A stretch of DNA of 64,000 nt, from contig NZ_CP011072.1 in assembly GCF_001190925.1 (NCBI RefSeq), positions 4,402,001 through 4,466,000 of the forward strand. The letters run 5' to 3'. Positions 33,567-41,540 of this stretch are shown piece by piece. This stretch comes from Azoarcus sp. CIB. Its GTDB lineage: Bacteria > Pseudomonadota > Gammaproteobacteria > Burkholderiales > Rhodocyclaceae. Within the stretch, counting starts at the first letter, position 1, and each line of letters begins with the position of its first letter. The notes beneath the pieces are model-generated. The model was given only the letters and a program-made list of their open reading frames with translations. It was not told the DNA's origin and did no database searches. The position numbers and the translations under genes were made by a program.

Positions 33567-34634
33567 ATGTTTACCCAGCCCATTCCCACGATCCGCCGTG
33601 ACGGCGACGCCGCCGTCATCCTCGACCAGACCCTGCTGCCGCACGCGTGCGAACTGCGCCGCCTGACAACGCTCGAAGAGGTCGCGACCGCTATCCACTC
33701 GATGCAGGTGCGCGGGGCCCCGCTCATCGGCGCGACCGCCGCCTATGGCGTTGCGATCGCCCTCATCACCGACGCGAGCGACGCGCGCCTCGACCATGCG
33801 CTGACGACCCTCGCGGCAACTCGGCCGACCGCGGTGAATCTGCACTGGGCGCTCGGACAGATGCGCGAACGCCTGCACTCCCTGGCAGCGACCGAACGCT
33901 CCGCGGCGGCCTGGCGCGAAGCCGAAGCGATCCACCGCAACGACGCCGAGATGTGCGCGGCGATCGGCGGGCACGGTTACGCAATCCTCGAACGCCTGGC
34001 CGCCGGACTCGGCCGCCCGCTGCGCGTCATGACCCACTGCAACGCCGGCTGGCTCGCCACCTGCGGCGCCGGCACCGCGCTCGCGCCCGTATATGAGGCA
34101 CAGGCGCGCGGACTCGCGGTCGAGGTGTGGGTCAGCGAGACGCGGCCGCGCAACCAGGGCCTCCTCACCGCGTGGGAACTGCGCGAAGCGGGCGTGCCGC
34201 TGCGCCTCATCGCCGACAACGCGGCCGGCATCCTCCTCGCACGGGGCGAGGTCGACGTGGTGATCACCGGCGCCGACCGCGTGGCAGCCAACGGTGACGC
34301 CGCGAACAAGGTCGGCACCTATCTCAAGGCGCTGGCCGCGCGCGAGCACGGCGTGCCCTTCTACATCGCTGCCCCGTTCTCGACCGTCGATTTCGGCTGC
34401 GCCGACGGCCACGCGATCCCGATCGAGGACCGCGGCCCGACGGAGGTGTGCACGGTGCTCGGGCTCGACAGCGACGGCGCGGTGAAGACCCTGCGCCTCG
34501 CGCCCGAAACCACCGCCGCGGCCAACCCCGCTTTCGACGTGACGCCTGCCCAGTGCATCACCGGCATCATCACCGAGCGCGGCGTGTGCGCCCCCGGGCG
34601 GCTGCGCGATCTGTATCCGGACGCGGCGCGATGA
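33567..34634 (+). CDS. mtnA: S-methyl-5-thioribose-1-phosphate isomerase
   Basis: MtnA of 355 aa, converting methylthioribose 1-phosphate into methylthioribulose 1-phosphate in the salvage of methylthioadenosine. The catalytic Cys166 is in GWLATCGAGTALAP and Asp237 in VVITGADRVAANGD, matching Cys160 and Asp240 of the B. subtilis enzyme. The RGAPLIGATAAYG motif is also diagnostic against eIF2B relatives. The stop overlaps the ATG of the aldolase gene (ATGA at 34631). No mtnB, mtnC, mtnD, mtnP or mtnK is in the window, so the route downstream of MtnA probably differs from the classical methionine salvage pathway. Confidence 0.93.
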   Translation: MFTQPIPTIRRDGDAAVILDQTLLPHACELRRLTTLEEVATAIHSMQVRGAPLIGATAAYGVAIALITDASDARLDHALTTLAATRPTAVNLHWALGQMRERLHSLAATERSAAAWREAEAIHRNDAEMCAAIGGHGYAILERLAAGLGRPLRVMTHCNAGWLATCGAGTALAPVYEAQARGLAVEVWVSETRPRNQGLLTAWELREAGVPLRLIADNAAGILLARGEVDVVITGADRVAANGDAANKVGTYLKALAAREHGVPFYIAAPFSTVDFGCADGHAIPIEDRGPTEVCTVLGLDSDGAVKTLRLAPETTAAANPAFDVTPAQCITGIITERGVCAPGRLRDLYPDAAR

Positions 34635-35284
34635 GCCTCATCGTCGATATCAAGCTGCGCGAGCAACTCCTCGCGACCGCGCGCGCGATGAGCACGACCG
34701 GACTCAACACCGGCACCGCGGGCAACGTCAGCGTGCGCATTGACGGTGGCATGCTGATCACCCCCAGCGGCATGCCCCCTTCAACCTGCATGCCGGACGA
34801 CATGGTGATCGTCGCCGAGGACGGGGCGGCCAGCGGTCGCCTCGCGCCCTCGAGCGAGTGGCGCTTCCACCACGACCTCTACGCGCGACGGCCCGAAGCG
34901 GGCGCGATCGTCCACGCGCACGCGCCCTTCGCGACCTCGCTCGCCTGCCAGCGCGTCGAGATCCCGCCCTTCCACTACATGATCGCGCGCTTCGGCGCCA
35001 ACACCGTGCGCTGCGCGCGCTACGCGACCTTCGGCACGCAGGCACTGTCGGACAACATCCTCGCCGCGATGGAGGGACGCTCGGCCTGCCTGATGGCGAA
35101 CCACGGCATGCTCGTGTTCGGCCGCGATCTCGACAATGCGCTCGATCTCGCGATCGAGTTCGAGACCCTATGCGAGCAGTACTGGCGCACCCGCCAGATC
35201 GGCGAGCCGGTGCTGCTGTCGGATGAGGAGATGGCCGAGGTCGTCGAGCGCTTCCGCTGGTACGGCAAGCCGCGGTCGGGCTAG
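34631..35284 (+). CDS. Class II aldolase (FucA/AraD family), probably methylthioribulose-1-phosphate aldolase (Ald2 type)
   Basis: Zinc-dependent aldolase of 217 aa. Family residues are visible: NTGTAGNVSVR at the phosphate site, the catalytic Glu76 in SSEWRFHHDLY, and zinc ligands His95, His97 (VHAHAPF) and His158 (MANHGM). In the DHAP shunt of Rhodospirillum rubrum and some E. coli, an aldolase of this family (Ald2) cleaves methylthioribulose 1-phosphate or 5-deoxyribulose 1-phosphate to dihydroxyacetone phosphate and an aldehyde directly after MtnA. The 4-bp overlap with mtnA makes that function more likely than fuculose or MtnB-type dehydration. A FucA or MtnB activity remains an alternative. 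Confidence 0.82.
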   Translation: MSLIVDIKLREQLLATARAMSTTGLNTGTAGNVSVRIDGGMLITPSGMPPSTCMPDDMVIVAEDGAASGRLAPSSEWRFHHDLYARRPEAGAIVHAHAPFATSLACQRVEIPPFHYMIARFGANTVRCARYATFGTQALSDNILAAMEGRSACLMANHGMLVFGRDLDNALDLAIEFETLCEQYWRTRQIGEPVLLSDEEMAEVVERFRWYGKPRSG

Positions 35285-35299
35285 TACTGGATTAGCAGG

Positions 35300-35470
35300 T
35301 TCCTTCCCCTTCAAGGGGGCGGAGCAGGGGTTTCGGCGAGCACTGCTCGCCGCCTGCAGAGCGGCGAGGTGCAGCCGAGACTACTGGACAGGATGGGGAT
35401 GGGTTTCTTGCGGACGCTGCGGAGTCCACCCATCCCCACCCCACCCCTCCCCTTGAGGGGAGGGAGCTAC
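35300..35470. repeat. Dispersed intergenic repeat, family A, copy 4 (expanded)
   Basis: TTCCTTCCCCTTCAAGGGGG on the left and CACCCCTCCCCTTGAGGGGA on the right are the two arms of family A, but about 60 bp of additional sequence (around GGCGAGCACTGCTCGCC, itself a hairpin at 35336-35352) separates them. It fills the 226-bp spacer between the convergent aldolase and dehydrogenase genes and may end both transcripts. Confidence 0.72.
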
Positions 35471-35510
35471 GCTGTGCCAACTTGAATGCCGCACAGCATG
35501 TAGCACTGCA

Positions 35511-36389
35511 CTAAGCAGCCCTCCCGCTGGAGGCCTCCAGCACGCGGAGCAGGCTCGACGTGTCGTCGTGCGCGCCGCCCTGCGACATCAACGCGTTGAG
35601 CTGCTGCCACACCTGCGCGGCGACCGGCAGCGGCGTACCGAGGCGGGCGGCCTCGTCCATCAGGATGCCGAAGTCCTTGTGATGCAGGCGCGCCTCGATG
35701 CCGGCGGCGAAATCACGCCGCAGCATGCGGTCACCCATCACGTCGAGCATGCGCGACGATGCCGAGCCGCCCATCAGGGCCTCGCGCACGCGCGACGCAT
35801 CGACGCCGTGCGCCTGCGCGAGCAGCATCGCCTCGGCACAGGCCTGGATCGCCGCGACCATCACCATCTGGTTGCACGCCTTGGCGACCTCGCCGGCGCC
35901 GTTGTCACCGACATGCACGACCGCGCGGGCGAAGCAGTCCAGCAGCGGACGCACGCGCTCCAGCACCGCCGCGTCGCCGCCGACCATCATCGCAACCGTT
36001 CCCGCCTCGGCCGCGACCGACCCGCCCGAGACCGGCGCGTCCAGCATCGCCGCCCCGCGTGCGGCCAGCGCGGCCGCGACGCGGCGCGTCGTACCGGGCG
36101 CGATGGTGCTCATGTCCACGTGCACCCAGCCGGGCCGCGCGCCTTCGACGAACCCGCCCTCGCCCAACGCGACGCGCTCGACGTCCTCGCTGGTCGTGAT
36201 GATCGTGAAGGCGACGTCAGTGGCCGCGGCGAGTTCGGCCGGTGTCGCGTGCACGACCGCGTCGGTGCCGGCGAAGGGTGCGACGCTTTCGGGGCGGCGT
36301 GCCCACAGGTGCAGCCGGTGGCCGGCGCGCTGCAGATGTTGCGCCATCGGGCGCCCCATCGCGCCCAAGCCGACGAAACCAACCTCCAT
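35511..36389 (-). CDS. Beta-hydroxyacid dehydrogenase (3-hydroxyisobutyrate / tartronate semialdehyde reductase family), paralogue 2
   Basis: NAD(P)-dependent dehydrogenase of 292 aa. The dinucleotide fold starts at once with GFVGLGAMGRPMA, the substrate loop is DAPVSGGSVAAEAGT, and the catalytic Lys is in GEVAKACNQMV near residue 170. HHKDFGILMDEAA is the usual C-terminal helix motif. It follows its paralogue with a 1-bp TGATG overlap. The two proteins share the family landmarks throughout but differ in the nucleotide-contact region (WARRPES here). The cofactor preference and substrate cannot be assigned from sequence. Confidence 0.84.
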   Translation of the reverse strand: MEVGFVGLGAMGRPMAQHLQRAGHRLHLWARRPESVAPFAGTDAVVHATPAELAAATDVAFTIITTSEDVERVALGEGGFVEGARPGWVHVDMSTIAPGTTRRVAAALAARGAAMLDAPVSGGSVAAEAGTVAMMVGGDAAVLERVRPLLDCFARAVVHVGDNGAGEVAKACNQMVMVAAIQACAEAMLLAQAHGVDASRVREALMGGSASSRMLDVMGDRMLRRDFAAGIEARLHHKDFGILMDEAARLGTPLPVAAQVWQQLNALMSQGGAHDDTSSLLRVLEASSGRAA

Positions 36390-37273
36390 CAGTCCTGCCC
36401 CTCCCCGCCGCTCATGCGTTCGAGGAGCTTCAGCATCGCGATCGAATCGTTCTCACCCAGCCCGCTGCCGACCATCGCATTGAGCATCTGCGCGGTCGCG
36501 GCCGAGGTCGGCAGCGCGAGGCCGAGGCGATGAGCCTCTTCCATCACGATGCGCAGGTCCTTCTGGTGCATCCACGCCTTGAAGCCGGGCTTGAAGTTGC
36601 GGTCGAGCATGCGCTGTCCGTGGTTCTCCAGCACGCGCGAATAGGCAAAGCCGCCGAGCAGCGCCTCGCGCACCTTGCCGGCATCGACGCCGCTCTTCCG
36701 CGCAAAGTTCATCGCCTCCGCCACGGCCGCGACGCCGACGCCGGTGAGGATCTGGTTGCACGCCTTCGCGACCTGGCCGGCGCCGCTCGCCCCGATCAGC
36801 GACACGGTCTTGCCCATCGCCTCGAACACAGGCTTCACGCGCTCGAACGCTGCCGCGTCACCTCCGACCATGATCGTGAGGTTCGCGTTGATTGCGCCGA
36901 CTTCGCCGCCCGATACCGGCGCGTCCAGCATCTCGATGCCGCGCGCCTTGAGCTTCGCCGCGATGGCCTGCGCCGCGGCCGGGGCGATCGTGCTCATGTC
37001 GACGAAGATCAGCCCCGGGCGGGCGCCTTCCGCGACACCTTGGGGGCCGAGTGCGACGTGCTCGACGTCGGGCGCATCCGCGACCATCGTGATGACCACT
37101 TCGACGCGCGACGCGACCTCCGCCGCACTCGCGCAGTCGCCCGCGCCGGCGTCGAGCAGCGGCTGCATCGACTCGCGCCGACGACTCCACACATGCACCT
37201 TGTGACCGGCCTTCATCAGGTTCAGCGCCATCGGGCGCCCCATCAGGCCGAGGCCGACGAATCCGACTTCCAT
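36389..37273 (-). CDS. Beta-hydroxyacid dehydrogenase, paralogue 1
   Basis: NAD(P)-dependent dehydrogenase of 294 aa, upstream partner of the gene at 35511. It shows GFVGLGLMGRPMA, DAPVSGGEVGAINA, the catalytic Lys in GQVAKACNQIL and MHQKDLRIVMEEA. The ATG at 37273 has AGGAGA 7 bp upstream. WSRRRES after the second strand suggests NADP binding by the arginines. The family includes 3-hydroxyisobutyrate dehydrogenase (valine breakdown) and tartronate semialdehyde reductase (glyoxylate use); GxxR-like features and the absence of valine genes nearby leave both open. Confidence 0.84.
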   Translation of the reverse strand: MEVGFVGLGLMGRPMALNLMKAGHKVHVWSRRRESMQPLLDAGAGDCASAAEVASRVEVVITMVADAPDVEHVALGPQGVAEGARPGLIFVDMSTIAPAAAQAIAAKLKARGIEMLDAPVSGGEVGAINANLTIMVGGDAAAFERVKPVFEAMGKTVSLIGASGAGQVAKACNQILTGVGVAAVAEAMNFARKSGVDAGKVREALLGGFAYSRVLENHGQRMLDRNFKPGFKAWMHQKDLRIVMEEAHRLGLALPTSAATAQMLNAMVGSGLGENDSIAMLKLLERMSGGEGQD

Positions 37274-37322
37274 TTCGATTCTCCTGTGGCTGGAACGCGC
37301 ATGGCGACGCATAATCTTCGCC

Positions 37323-38225
37323 ATGACCTACGCCCCCATCATCAAGGAAATCGGCCGTGGCGCCAAGGGCGCGCGCGACCTCGACGCCGCCCAGGCGGAG
37401 CAGCTGTTCGGCGACATGCTGGACGGCAAGGTGCCGGACCTGGAGCTGGGCGCGATCGTCGTGTCGCTGCGCATCAAGAGCGAGTCGCGCGACGAGCTGC
37501 TGGGCTTCAAGCGCGCGATCGACGCCCGCTGCCCGCAGCTCGCGGTGCCGCCAGGCCCGCGCTGCGTGGTCCTGCCGACCTACAACGGCGCGCGCCGCCA
37601 GGCCAACCTGATGCCGCTCGTCGCGCTGCTGCTCGCGCGCGAAGGGGTGCCGGTGCTGATCCAGGGGCGGCACGATTTCGAGTCGCGCGTGAGTCCGTTC
37701 GAACTGCTCGCGGCGCTCGGCATCGGCGAAGCGCACCGCGAGCTCGCCGGAAAACGCATCGCCTGCCTGCGCCTGGACGAACTGCTGCCGGGGCTCGATC
37801 GCCTGCTCGCGCTGCGCCTACGCCTGGGCGTGCGGGGAAGCGGGCACACGATGGCGAAGCTTGTGGACCCATGCATCGGCCGCAGCGTGCGGGTGGTCGC
37901 GGTCACGCACCCGGAGTATGTCGAACGCATGAACGAACTCCTAATCGTGGACGGCGGACGGGCGCTGCTGATGCGCGGCACCGAGGGCGAGGCCTACGCG
38001 AATCCGCGCCGGCGGCCGGCGATGCAGGTGTTCCGTGATGGGGTCGCGGAGCTCGGCTGGACTGCGGAAGAAGGCGGCGCGCCGCCGCTGGACGGGCTGC
38101 CGGATGCGCCGGCGGTAGAAGAGAATGCCGCGCTGATCCGCGCGATGCTGGCCGGCGAGGTCCCGGTTCCGCAACCGGTGCTCGATCAGGCCGCGCTGCT
38201 CGTGCGGCTCGCCACCGAAGCCTGA
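37323..38225 (+). CDS. ybiB: YbiB-family TrpD-like DNA-binding protein
   Basis: Protein of 300 aa with the anthranilate phosphoribosyltransferase fold. The N-terminal helical domain carries IIKEIGRGAKGARDLDAAQAEQLFGDMLDG (landmarks IGRGAKGARDL and QAEQLFGDML), and the second domain has LPTYNGARRQANLMPLVALLLAREGVPV and GSGHTMAKLVDP. In E. coli YbiB lacks transferase activity, binds nucleic acids and is LexA-controlled. The KIRGTGGD-type catalytic motif of true TrpD is missing here too. It is divergent from the dehydrogenase pair. Confidence 0.82.
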   Translation: MTYAPIIKEIGRGAKGARDLDAAQAEQLFGDMLDGKVPDLELGAIVVSLRIKSESRDELLGFKRAIDARCPQLAVPPGPRCVVLPTYNGARRQANLMPLVALLLAREGVPVLIQGRHDFESRVSPFELLAALGIGEAHRELAGKRIACLRLDELLPGLDRLLALRLRLGVRGSGHTMAKLVDPCIGRSVRVVAVTHPEYVERMNELLIVDGGRALLMRGTEGEAYANPRRRPAMQVFRDGVAELGWTAEEGGAPPLDGLPDAPAVEENAALIRAMLAGEVPVPQPVLDQAALLVRLATEA

Positions 38226-38248
38226 ACACGTCAGGAGGCGAGGGAATC

Positions 38249-38346
38249 GTAGGGCGGGAGGAGCGCAGCGCATCCCGCCAATCCAAGCGCGGGAATCCGC
38301 CCGACCGCCGCGTGGCGGGATACGCCTTCGGCTACTCCCGCCCTAC
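38249..38346. repeat. Dispersed double-hairpin repeat, family B, second subtype, copy 2
   Basis: Starts GTAGGGCGGGAGGAGCG and ends CTACTCCCGCCCTAC, with inner GCGCATCCCGCCAA and GGCGGGATACGCC, closely matching 12585-12683. Together with the adjacent inverted repeat it fills the 241-bp spacer between ybiB and the pirin gene. Confidence 0.78.
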
Positions 38347-38356
38347 GAAAGCTGAG

Positions 38357-38443
38357 TGCGCCCGGCAGGAGAGACCTCAACCGCGACGGAAGCTCAGGGA
38401 GGGGAAACTCCCGCCGCGGCTAAAGTCTCTCCTGCCGGGCGCA
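38357..38443. repeat. Long hairpin element with perfect 19-bp arms
   Basis: The arms 38357-38375 (TGCGCCCGGCAGGAGAGAC) and 38425-38443 are exact reverse complements. The 49-nt interior can pair further: CCGCGACGG with CCGCCGCGG and GGGAG with CTCCC. As RNA this is a very stable multi-level hairpin; as DNA it resembles a REP-like element unrelated to families A and B. It lies between the convergent ybiB and pirin genes, where it could also end transcription. Confidence 0.75.
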
Positions 38444-38466
38444 GGATCGTGGCTTGCGACTCGACC

Positions 38467-39360
38467 TCAGCCGGCGATCGGCGCGAACCGTCCGTCGCGG
38501 TAGTCCGCCAGCGCCTGGTGGATCTCGGCCTGCGTGTTCATCACGAAGGGGCCGTACTGCGCGATCGGCTCGCCCAGCGGGCGACCGGCGATCAGCAGCA
38601 CGCGCGCCGGAACGTCGCCCGCTTCGATCACGACGCCATCCGCCGCCGCCTCGTTCGCGAGGATCGCCATGCGCTGCACCACCACCTGCGTGCCGGCGAC
38701 CGTGACGTCACCGCGATACACGTAGATGAAGGCGTTGTGTTCCGTCGGCAGGGACTGCGCGAAGCGGGCGCCCGCGGGCAGATGGATGTCGAGGTAGATC
38801 GGCGCAGTGGCGTCTCGCGTCACCGCGCCTTCGACACCGTGGCTCCCGCCGGCGATCACGGTCACCTCGGCGCCGGCCGCGGTCGTGAAGGTCGGCAGCT
38901 CGCCCGCGGCGAAGTCCCGGTACCACGGCGCGCACATCTTGTCGCGCCCGGGCAGGTTCAGCCACAGCTGGAAGCCTTCCATCACGCCCTCTTCCTGCTC
39001 GGGCAGCTCCGAGTGAATCACGCCGCTGCCGGCCGTCATCCACTGCACGCCGCCGTTCTCGAGCAAGCCCTCGTGGCCCGCGCTGTCGCGGTGGCGCATG
39101 CGGCCGGCGATCATGTAGGTGACGGTCTCGAAGCCGCGGTGCGGATGGTCCGGGAAGCCCGCGATGTAGTCGCCCGGATCGTTGCTGCCGAAGGCGTCGA
39201 GCATCAGGAAGGGGTCGAGGCGACGCTGCAGCGGCTGGGTGAGCACGCGGGTGAGCTTCACGCCCGCCCCGTCGGAGGTGGCCTGCCCGGCCACGAGCCG
39301 TTCGACGCCGCGTGAGCGGGTGACGTCTTCGCTGCTGCGTTGCTGTTGCGTGTCAGACAT
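38467..39360 (-). CDS. Pirin-family protein
   Basis: Bicupin of 297 aa. The metal-binding N-terminal cupin is marked by FPDHPHRGFETVTYMIAG with two His, and by VIHSELPEQEEG with His and Glu, the four ligands of pirins. Bacterial pirins can act as quercetin dioxygenases or bind other enzymes, so the activity is uncertain. The length is normal and the second cupin (GVIAPIYLDIHLPAG-like region about 180-280) is complete. Gene stands alone, 98 bp from the azoreductase gene upstream; both are on the minus strand and could respond together to quinone or aromatic stress. Confidence 0.87.
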   Translation of the reverse strand: MSDTQQQRSSEDVTRSRGVERLVAGQATSDGAGVKLTRVLTQPLQRRLDPFLMLDAFGSNDPGDYIAGFPDHPHRGFETVTYMIAGRMRHRDSAGHEGLLENGGVQWMTAGSGVIHSELPEQEEGVMEGFQLWLNLPGRDKMCAPWYRDFAAGELPTFTTAAGAEVTVIAGGSHGVEGAVTRDATAPIYLDIHLPAGARFAQSLPTEHNAFIYVYRGDVTVAGTQVVVQRMAILANEAAADGVVIEAGDVPARVLLIAGRPLGEPIAQYGPFVMNTQAEIHQALADYRDGRFAPIAG

Positions 39361-39458
39361 GGTCTTGTCCTCCGTGTTGGGATCGGGGGTGCTCTCTGTA
39401 TTTTTCCCGGCGGCAGATCTATGCGTCCGGCGTCCGGGTCGGCAAGGCTGCGAGTCGC

Positions 39459-40058
39459 TTAGGCGAAAGCCGCCTCGATCTCGCGTTGGGCTTCGGCGAA
39501 GGCCTGTTGTTCCGCCTCCGGCCCCATCGCGAGGCCTTCCGCATAGACGAAGGTGATGTCGGTCATGCCGAGGAAGCCGAGCACGATCTTCAGGTAGGGC
39601 ACCTGCGAATCCCAGTCCGTACCGCGATACTTGCCGCCGCGGGTCAGCGCGACATACACCTTCTTGCCCTTCAGCAGGCCTTCCGCACCGTTCGCGGTGT
39701 ATTGGAAGGTCACCTTGGCACGGGCGATCGCGTCGATCCAGTTCTTCAGCTGCGCCGGCACGCCGAGGTTGTACATCGGCACGCCCAGCACGACGGCGTC
39801 GGCAGCCTGGATCTCGGCAATCAGCGCGTCGTCGAGGGCGACGCGTTCGGCCTGCGCCAGGGTACGCTGCTCGGCGGGGGTGAAGAGCGCGCCGAGGGCC
39901 GCTTCGTCGAGGACCGGATGCGGGTTGCGGGCGAGGTCGCGGACGACCAGGCTGGCGCCGGGGTTCTCGGCGCGCAGACGCACGACGATGCTGTTGGCGA
40001 GACGGGTGGAAGCGGAACCTTCGCTACGGGCGCTGGAATTGACTTGCAGGATGTTCAT
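39459..40058 (-). CDS. azoR: FMN-dependent NADH:quinone/azo reductase
   Basis: Flavoprotein of 199 aa of the AzoR family. The N-terminal [16 protein letters not shown] binds the FMN phosphate; [29 protein letters not shown] (landmarks [16 protein letters not shown] and FQYTANG) is the flavin and subunit-contact region; LTRGGKYRG follows. E. coli AzoR reduces quinones and azo dyes with NADH. The ATG at 40058 has GGAGC 7 bp upstream. A near-palindrome at 40131-40151 in the promoter region could be an operator. Confidence 0.87.
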   Translation of the reverse strand: MNILQVNSSARSEGSASTRLANSIVVRLRAENPGASLVVRDLARNPHPVLDEAALGALFTPAEQRTLAQAERVALDDALIAEIQAADAVVLGVPMYNLGVPAQLKNWIDAIARAKVTFQYTANGAEGLLKGKKVYVALTRGGKYRGTDWDSQVPYLKIVLGFLGMTDITFVYAEGLAMGPEAEQQAFAEAQREIEAAFA

Positions 40059-40130
40059 TCGGTGCTCCATCAATGTGGTTTGTCGATGGGGTCACTTTAG
40101 GGGAAGCATTGTTGCGGAAAAACCCGAATA

Positions 40131-40151
40131 CCTGCACTTCACTGTTGCAGG
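40131..40151. promoter_or_regulatory. Possible operator palindrome upstream of azoR
   Basis: CCTGCA and TGCAGG arms separated by 9 bp, 73 bp before the azoR start in the 233-bp spacer shared with dsbB. Size and T-N11-A character would suit a LysR-type regulator, but no regulator gene is adjacent. Apart from this I see nothing specific in the spacer. Confidence 0.3.
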
Positions 40152-40291
40152 AATTGCACCACCCTCATCGACTGCCGGATCGTCGCACCCGCAACCCCGG
40201 CAGCCGACCGCGCAACTGAACTTTTCCGCTCGGCAGGGGACGAATCCGCCGGACTGACCTACAATCGCGCCTCGTTCACCCGCTCACGCCC

Positions 40292-40798
40292 ATGATGAAT
40301 TCATCGACCCTGTCCCCCCGGATCCTCTTCCTCGGCCTGTTCGCCGCCTGCGTCGGCCTGCTCGGGTTCGGCATGTACCTGCAGCACGTCGTCGGTCTCG
40401 AGCCCTGTCCGATGTGCATCATGCAGCGCTATGCCTTCATCGCGATCGCGCTGTTCGCGCTTGTCGGGGGGCTGCACAATCCGGGGCGGACGGGCACGCG
40501 CATCTACTCTGGCCTGATCCTCGTCGCCGCACTCGCGGGCGCGGGCGTAGCGGTGCGCCAGACGTGGATCCAGATCTATCCGCCGGAAATTGCCGAATGC
40601 GGCCCCGATCTCGAATTCATGCTCGGCAGCTTCCCGCTGGCCGATGCGCTGCCTATGATCTTCCAGGGGGCGGGGGATTGCTCCAAGATCGACTGGAGCT
40701 TCCTGGGCCTGTCGATCGCGAACTGGTCGCTCGTGATGCTGACGCTGATCGCGATCGGGGCGATCACGCTGATCGTGCGCGGAAAGGTCCGCGGCTGA
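40292..40798 (+). CDS. dsbB: Disulfide bond formation protein B
   Basis: Inner-membrane quinone-linked oxidase of 168 aa that reoxidises DsbA. Four helices are evident. The two periplasmic disulfides are present: Cys39-Cys42 in GLEPCPMCIMQRY and Cys103/Cys130 in ECGPDLEFM and AGDCSKIDWSFLGLS. The WSFLGLSIANW ending is conserved. It starts with two Met codons; I keep the first. The gene is monocistronic, with a convergent PilZ gene 18 bp downstream. Confidence 0.92.
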   Translation: MMNSSTLSPRILFLGLFAACVGLLGFGMYLQHVVGLEPCPMCIMQRYAFIAIALFALVGGLHNPGRTGTRIYSGLILVAALAGAGVAVRQTWIQIYPPEIAECGPDLEFMLGSFPLADALPMIFQGAGDCSKIDWSFLGLSIANWSLVMLTLIAIGAITLIVRGKVRG

Positions 40799-40816
40799 AA
40801 TCCTGAGCGGTGCGCG

Positions 40817-41134
40817 TCAGCCGACGACGCGCACGGTTGTCCCACCGATCTCGTACAGGCCCTGCCCCAGTGCGTGGCAGCGCTTGACTTCGAGCCGGGT
40901 CACGAGCGGCGGGCGCGACGGGATCGAACCGTTGCTGCCGGGGACCGACACCATCACTTCGAGCACTTCGGCCGCGCCGGGCACGTAGGGCGCCCGCAGG
41001 GTCATCCCGCCGACACTGATCTCGACACATTCGGCCCGCACCGTTTCACCGGTTTTCAACCGGATGACGGCGGGGCAGCCGAGCGGGATACGGCGGTCGA
41101 GCCGCCGTTCGATGTGGGACGTGCGATCGTTCAT
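40817..41134 (-). CDS. PilZ-domain protein
   Basis: Single PilZ-domain protein of 105 aa. PilZ domains bind cyclic di-GMP through an RxxxR motif followed by (D/N)xSxxG. Here RRLDRRIPL supplies the arginines (residues 10-16) and VEISVGGMTL the second motif, with Glu in place of Asp/Asn. Binding is likely but may be altered by that change. It has no attached output domain and could act on flagella or type IV pili. It converges with dsbB. Confidence 0.8.
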   Translation of the reverse strand: MNDRTSHIERRLDRRIPLGCPAVIRLKTGETVRAECVEISVGGMTLRAPYVPGAAEVLEVMVSVPGSNGSIPSRPPLVTRLEVKRCHALGQGLYEIGGTTVRVVG

Positions 41135-41171
41135 GGGCCGGGCTGGCTGCAGGGTCGATGACAGGCCGATT

Positions 41172-41256
41172 GTAGCCCTCCGCCGTCATCGACGCCGAAT
41201 CCTTTTGCGGCGGACGGCCGCCATCCGGCGGAAGGCGCTTCGCTTTTCCGCCCTAC
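41172..41256. repeat. Dispersed repeat, family B, shortened copy
   Basis: Begins GTAGCCCTCCGCC and ends GGCGGAAGGCGCTTCGC then TTTTCCGCCCTAC, the same ending as 10785-10901 and 45908-46000. The left hairpin is degenerate. It occupies the spacer between the PilZ gene and the DUF2892 gene. Confidence 0.7.
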
Positions 41257-41312
41257 GATCCGTTCATACGATTGCGCTGTGCGCTGGGCCTCGAAGGCCG
41301 CACCGGGGAAAA

Positions 41313-41540
41313 TCAGCGGCAGCCAGCGGCGCTGTCCGGCACGCCGGCCTTGCGCAGGAAGATCTCCAGCGGGCAGAACCGCGTGAAGCCGCTCTGGAAC
41401 AGGTTCGCGCCGACGAAGGCGGTGAACCACAGGAAGTTCTTGCTCACGAAGAGTGGCGAGCCGTCGACGCCGAGCGCGAGCGAGATCAGCACGAAGGCGC
41501 CGGCGAAGATGCGGACGAACTGGTTGACGGTCAGCGTCAT
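41313..41540 (-). CDS. DUF2892 / YgaP-like small membrane protein
   Basis: Protein of 75 aa made of two hydrophobic helices with the DUF2892 ending FTRFCPLEIFLRKAGV. In YgaP the same module is the membrane anchor of a rhodanese; here it is free-standing. It overlaps the RND permease gene by 4 bp (ATGA), so it is the last gene of that operon. The conserved Cys in RFCPLE could take part in sulfur chemistry, but no function is established. Confidence 0.78.
   Translation of the reverse strand: MTLTVNQFVRIFAGAFVLISLALGVDGSPLFVSKNFLWFTAFVGANLFQSGFTRFCPLEIFLRKAGVPDSAAGCR

Noticed and set aside
38312-38503. Short plus-strand frame over the repeats between ybiB and pirin
   Set aside because: It is built from the repeat hairpins, is rich in Arg and Pro, and has no ribosome-binding site.
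41131-41430. Minus-strand frame over the family B repeat upstream of the PilZ gene
   Set aside because: It overlaps DUF2892 in another frame and consists mostly of repeat sequence; no motif.
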